DNA of 64,000 nucleotides from Paenibacillus massiliensis 2301065 = DSM 16942 (lineage in GTDB: Bacteria > Bacillota > Bacilli > Paenibacillales > Paenibacillaceae): positions 39,631-103,630 of the forward strand of contig NZ_KB898201.1 of assembly GCF_000377505.1 (NCBI RefSeq), read 5' to 3'. Position 1 is the stretch's first letter. Each line of letters begins with the position of its first letter. Of the stretch, positions 61,401 to 64,000 are shown one piece after another. Below the pieces are notes generated by a model. It saw only the letters and a program-made list of their open reading frames with translations. It was not told where the DNA came from and did no database searches. The translations under genes were made by a program, and so were the position numbers.

Positions 61401-64000
61401 TGCGATCCATCGGAACATACGCGCCTCCAGCCTTGAGTATGCCGAGAATACTCACAGCGATCTCAGCCGAACGCTCCAGCAAAATACCAACCGGTTGGTC
61501 AGCTTCCACTCCTGCTGCTCGCAGCAGACGAGCTAATCGATTCGCTCGCTCATTCAACTCGGCGTAGGTCATGCCTGTATCCTCAAATACGACCGCGACC
61601 CGTTCAGGATGCTGCTGTACTTGTGCCTCGAAGCGTTCGCTAAGCGAGAGTCCCGGCGACTCCGCACCTTGTCCATAACCTTCCACGCGTAGACTGTGTA
61701 GCTGCGGATCGTTGAATACGTTCAAAATGTGCTGACTCTCATCCTCTGTGATCAGGGCGATCTCTCCGAGCTTCACATTCGGATTCGCTGCCACGGCTTC
61801 TGCCAGACGAATGAAGTGACGGGTCATTCGCTCAATGGTTTCAGAACGGAACAATGCCGTCGCATATTGCAGACCAAGCTGGATGCCGCCCTCTTCCTCA
61901 CGCGCCTCCAGTGTCAGATCGAACTTCGCTGGAGCCTGCTCCATCTCATAGGGACGGAAGCTCAGCTCTGCCAGCTGCTGCAGTTCCCCTTCCTCCGTCG
62001 TATGCAAGGTGAACATCGTATCGAACAATGGATTACGGCTCATATCCCGCTTCACATTCAGCTGATCCACCAGCTCCTCGAACGGATAATCCTGGTGTTC
62101 GAAGGCCTGCAATGCGCGAAGCTTCACATCCTCCACATAGCTACGGAAGCTCTGCTCCGCACTTGGATAATTCCGCAGGGCCAGCGTGCCAACGAACATC
62201 CCGATCATCGGCGCCAGGTCCGCATGCGGACGCCCTGCAATCGGCGTACCAACGATAATGTCCTCCTGTGCCGTGTAGTGATGCAGCAGCGTCGTATATG
62301 CCGCCAGCAGCACCATGTACAGGGTCGATCCGCTTTGGGTCGCCAGCTCCTTCAGGCGATCACTGACCTCTCGATCCAGTCCGAATACGATCGTGTCCCC
62401 TTCACTACTGCGTACTGCCGGACGAGCATAATCTGTCCGTAGATCCAGTACAGGTAGCTCTCCGCGGAACGTATCTAGCCAGTAGGCTTCCTGACGCTGC
62501 ATCCAGGCCTGCTGTGCCTGGCTGTGCTGCCAGATAGCATAGTCCTTGTATTGCAGACGCAATGGCTGCAATTGTTCTCCGTCATACAGACGAACGAATT
62601 CTTCTGTAAGGACACCCATGGACACACCATCCGAGACAATGTGGTGCATATCAAGCAACAGTAAATACTGACCTTGGGCTTGCACTTGAGGTTGCTCTTG
62701 TGGTTGTTCTTGGGCTTGCTCAAGTTGCTGGCCTTCTACTTGCGCTTGCTGCTCCAGCGCCACTTGCATTTCTTGCATTTGACCTTGCGATTGTTCTTGT
62801 AACCATGCCGTTCCTGCAGTCAATTCGACCACACCGACCCGCAGCAGCGGAGCGTTATGCAACTCGAACGGACGAACGAAGCTCTTCACCAATTTCTGAA
62901 TCACAGCGTTCTCATCCGCTGCTTCATCCGTTGTAGCTGAGTCTGTCTCCATGTCTGCCTGGATGGATGACGATGGAGCTGCATGATTGGCCATATCTAT
63001 GCTCGCATCTAGATCGCCTGCTGGTGTCGTAACGGTCTCTTGTGCCGCCGCCGCTTCATTCTGCGCCTGCACATACTCGACCTCGAATGACACGGTATCT
63101 TCAATCCATTGCACAGGCTCTCCGTCCACTACTCCGAAGCGAGTCCGCAACGTCGCATGACGTGCAATGACTTGACGGAATGCCGCCTCTACCCGCTTCA
63201 CATCCAGCGGACCGCTGACATGCAGCACCGATGGCATGTTGTAGCTAATATCCTGCGGGTCCAGCTGATGCAAGACATACAGTCGCTGCTGAACCGAGGA
63301 CAGTGGATAGTAGCTGCGCTCTTCCGATACCGGAATAGCGGCGTACGTCACCTGCTCCAGCTGCTCCAGCACAACCGCCATTTGCTCGATCGTTGGCGCT
63401 TCAAAAATACGCCGCAGCGGCAGCTGCTTGTTCAGCTCTTTGTGAATCTTGGCTGCCAGTGTCGTCGCCCGCAGTGAATGTCCACCAATCTCGAAGAAAT
63501 TGTCCTTCACGCCGACCTGCGTTAGACCCAGCACATCCTGCCAGACCTCCGCCAGCTTCGCTTCCACCCATGTACGTGGTGCAACATATTCAGCACCGCT
63601 GTGCAGACTGCCATCTGGAGTCGGAAGCGCTTTGCGGTCAATCTTGCCATTCGGTGTCAGTGGCATCTGCTCCAGCTGGATCAGGTACGATGGCACCATG
63701 TAGCTCGGCAGTTCAGCGGCTAATTGAGCGCGCAGCTCACTTGCACCAACTTCTTGTTCAGCTACATAGTAGGCCACCAGCTGGTTCTGACCCTGATCAT
63801 CCGCTTGCGCGAGTACAATGACCTCCTGCACAGCCTCCACCTTCAGCAGCTGAGCCTCCACCTCGCCCAGCTCAATCCGGTAGCCGCGAATCTTCACCTG
63901 ATGGTCGATCCGGCCTAGATATTCGATGTTACCGTCTGGCATCCAGCGCGCCAGATCTCCGGTACGGTACATCCGCTCATAATGGCTCGTGGCATGGCTC
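58450..64000 (-). CDS. NRPS, 3' part: ...A-T-C-A(Gln/Glu)-T-C, 5' end beyond window
   Basis: About 1850 C-terminal residues of a longer synthetase; the frame is open to base 64000 and enters inside an A domain just before YRTGDLARW. Landmarks by base: T (GGHSLR) near 63485; C (HHIVSDG) near 62635; A with YTSGTTG near 61180, VFDASVQ near 61045 and NVYGPTE near 60750; T (VGGHSLR) near 59940; final C (HHIISDG) near 59395. The A pocket reads DAQDLGVVD, the Gln code, which can be hard to separate from Glu. The protein ends with a complete C domain and no A; the A it serves is at the start of the next protein. Both C domains have the LCL-type opening. The first carries two low-complexity insertions, Gln-rich and Ala/Asp/Thr-rich, not usual for C domains. 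The stop is 184 bases before the next synthetase. Confidence 0.93.
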   Translation of the reverse strand, partial: SHATSHYERMYRTGDLARWMPDGNIEYLGRIDHQVKIRGYRIELGEVEAQLLKVEAVQEVIVLAQADDQGQNQLVAYYVAEQEVGASELRAQLAAELPSYMVPSYLIQLEQMPLTPNGKIDRKALPTPDGSLHSGAEYVAPRTWVEAKLAEVWQDVLGLTQVGVKDNFFEIGGHSLRATTLAAKIHKELNKQLPLRRIFEAPTIEQMAVVLEQLEQVTYAAIPVSEERSYYPLSSVQQRLYVLHQLDPQDISYNMPSVLHVSGPLDVKRVEAAFRQVIARHATLRTRFGVVDGEPVQWIEDTVSFEVEYVQAQNEAAAAQETVTTPAGDLDASIDMANHAAPSSSIQADMETDSATTDEAADENAVIQKLVKSFVRPFELHNAPLLRVGVVELTAGTAWLQEQSQGQMQEMQVALEQQAQVEGQQLEQAQEQPQEQPQVQAQGQYLLLLDMHHIVSDGVSMGVLTEEFVRLYDGEQLQPLRLQYKDYAIWQHSQAQQAWMQRQEAYWLDTFRGELPVLDLRTDYARPAVRSSEGDTIVFGLDREVSDRLKELATQSGSTLYMVLLAAYTTLLHHYTAQEDIIVGTPIAGRPHADLAPMIGMFVGTLALRNYPSAEQSFRSYVEDVKLRALQAFEHQDYPFEELVDQLNVKRDMSRNPLFDTMFTLHTTEEGELQQLAELSFRPYEMEQAPAKFDLTLEAREEEGGIQLGLQYATALFRSETIERMTRHFIRLAEAVAANPNVKLGEIALITEDESQHILNVFNDPQLHSLRVEGYGQGAESPGLSLSERFEAQVQQHPERVAVVFEDTGMTYAELNERANRLARLLRAAGVEADQPVGILLERSAEIAVSILGILKAGGAYVPMDRMYPQERIQYMLEDSGARVVITSSSVHSEVRLPATVQAIVIDDEDVRALMAEQEVHNLTSTVDLHNLAYIIYTSGTTGQPKGVLIEQGSVNHLVDALADRVYSRYDRPLQVAWLSAYVFDASVQQIFAALLLGHTLHIVSRDVSLNGELLIGYYRTHNIDLSDGTPAHLQILNETVAVPEAPEVKHYLIGGEALPVALLHTFMHKWSGYHPIITNVYGPTETTVDATAYTVEDVRSLDELLKQGQHTLSIGTPLGKQSLYILNGKQQLVPIGVAGELYIGGQGVGRGYLNLPELTTARFLHNPFVNSVHAVEIEHPSISHQTDRMYRTGDLARWLPDGSIEYLGRMDQQVKIRGYRIELGEIEAQLLKVDDIHGAVVTVWEQEDGHKDLCAYIMAVSPVNLPELRSVLQPILPDYMIPTYVVQLEQFPLTASGKVDRKALPAPEARLGGGREHIAPRTALEAQLARIWQDVLKLSSVSIGDSFFDVGGHSLRATTLVARIHQELGSLITLREVFQYVTIEEQARLIAKQGTTVYTAISSAPKRAYYPVSSAQKRVYLLSHLEGGDTSYNMPGVLEVAGALDADRLEQAFRAVIARHDTLRTSFEMVDGEVVQRIHEQVEFAIEQLEGAESELDTHIDSFVRSFDLRSAPLLRVRLVRTGGDRHLLMYDMHHIISDGASSNNIVQELVQLYEGQELPPLHIQYKDYAVWQQQQIQEERYQRRERFWLEHLTGPLPVLDLPIAYPRPATRSFEGALYDFAVEPTVYAQLKQLAAQTGSTLYMVLLGAYTLLLSKYSGQNDLIIGTPVAGRSQPELEPLIGMFVNTLAIRHQPTDNHTFHSYLLEVRDRTLQAFEHQDYPLEELVEKLDIPRDASRNPLFDTMFVLQNTESQEASLESLSFRPYEQEHRISKFDLTLSMSEEDRVLRGSFEYCTKLFGAAVMERLSNDFIAILSQVVANPDIPLGDIQVHTDEQPKGFTPDSIDFAF
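62668..63068 (-). other. Two low-complexity insertions inside one condensation domain
   Basis: Between the C-domain opening and its HHxxxDG motif, bases 62668-62800 encode about 45 residues dominated by Gln and Glu (EQAQEQPQEQPQ core). Bases 62905-63068 encode about 53 residues rich in Ala, Thr, Ser and Asp. The other C domains in the window lack both, and the frame is kept throughout. Confidence 0.85.

Noticed and set aside
1..64000. Both megasynthase regions as one cluster
   Set aside because: They differ in starter logic, each has its own release or precursor genes, and 20 kb of unrelated genes on both strands separates them.

Overview
The window looks like a Gram-positive, endospore-forming Firmicute, most likely Paenibacillus. 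The grounds are a GerA/GerB/GerC germinant-receptor operon, strong AGGAGG-type ribosome binding sites with GTG/TTG starts, sigma-A promoters, an ECF sigma/DUF4179 anti-sigma pair, and two megasynthase clusters of kinds known from Paenibacillus and Bacillus. No tRNA, rRNA, CRISPR array, insertion sequence or phage gene was seen.

Region 1 (1-26.8 kb, minus strand) is a hybrid fatty acid/PKS/NRPS operon with iturin-type starter logic. A strong promoter at 26.8 kb precedes a stand-alone malonyl transferase. Next comes a 4230-residue protein ordered fatty-acyl ligase, ACP, ketosynthase without AT, ACP, aminotransferase, C, remnant A, T, C, A, T, E. Then come C-A-T-E, and a third NRPS (C-A-T-E-C-A-T-E...) that runs off the left edge. 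This should build a beta-amino fatty acid and extend it with a Gly-like, an Orn-like, an Asn and an Ile residue, judged by binding-pocket residues read by eye. The first three epimerization domains have all lost the second His of HHxxxDG, the most unusual signal in the window.

Region 2 (27-43 kb) holds ordinary genes: a ger operon, a MerR-controlled pair of MFS exporters, an ECF sigma/anti-sigma pair, a GH4 glycosidase with a divergent AraC regulator, a 5'-nucleotidase, a GNAT acetyltransferase, and an adhR/adhA-like pair. Three promoters have the 19-bp spacer typical of MerR activators. Convergent genes are separated by nested hairpins.

Region 3 (43-64 kb, minus strand) is the 3' end of a second NRPS cluster. 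The upstream NRPS enters from the right edge (A-T-C-A[Gln/Glu]-T-C). It is followed by a three-module NRPS (half-C-A[Val]-T-C-A[Ile-like]-T-E-C-A[?]-T-TE), a secreted and membrane-anchored S12-type serine hydrolase, a 58-codon ORF, and ectB, which makes diaminobutyrate. Order, stereochemistry and accessory genes resemble the C-terminal end of a tridecaptin-type lipopeptide system with a possible D-stereospecific self-resistance peptidase. The last A-domain pocket does not look like the expected Ala pocket, so the product may be a new variant.
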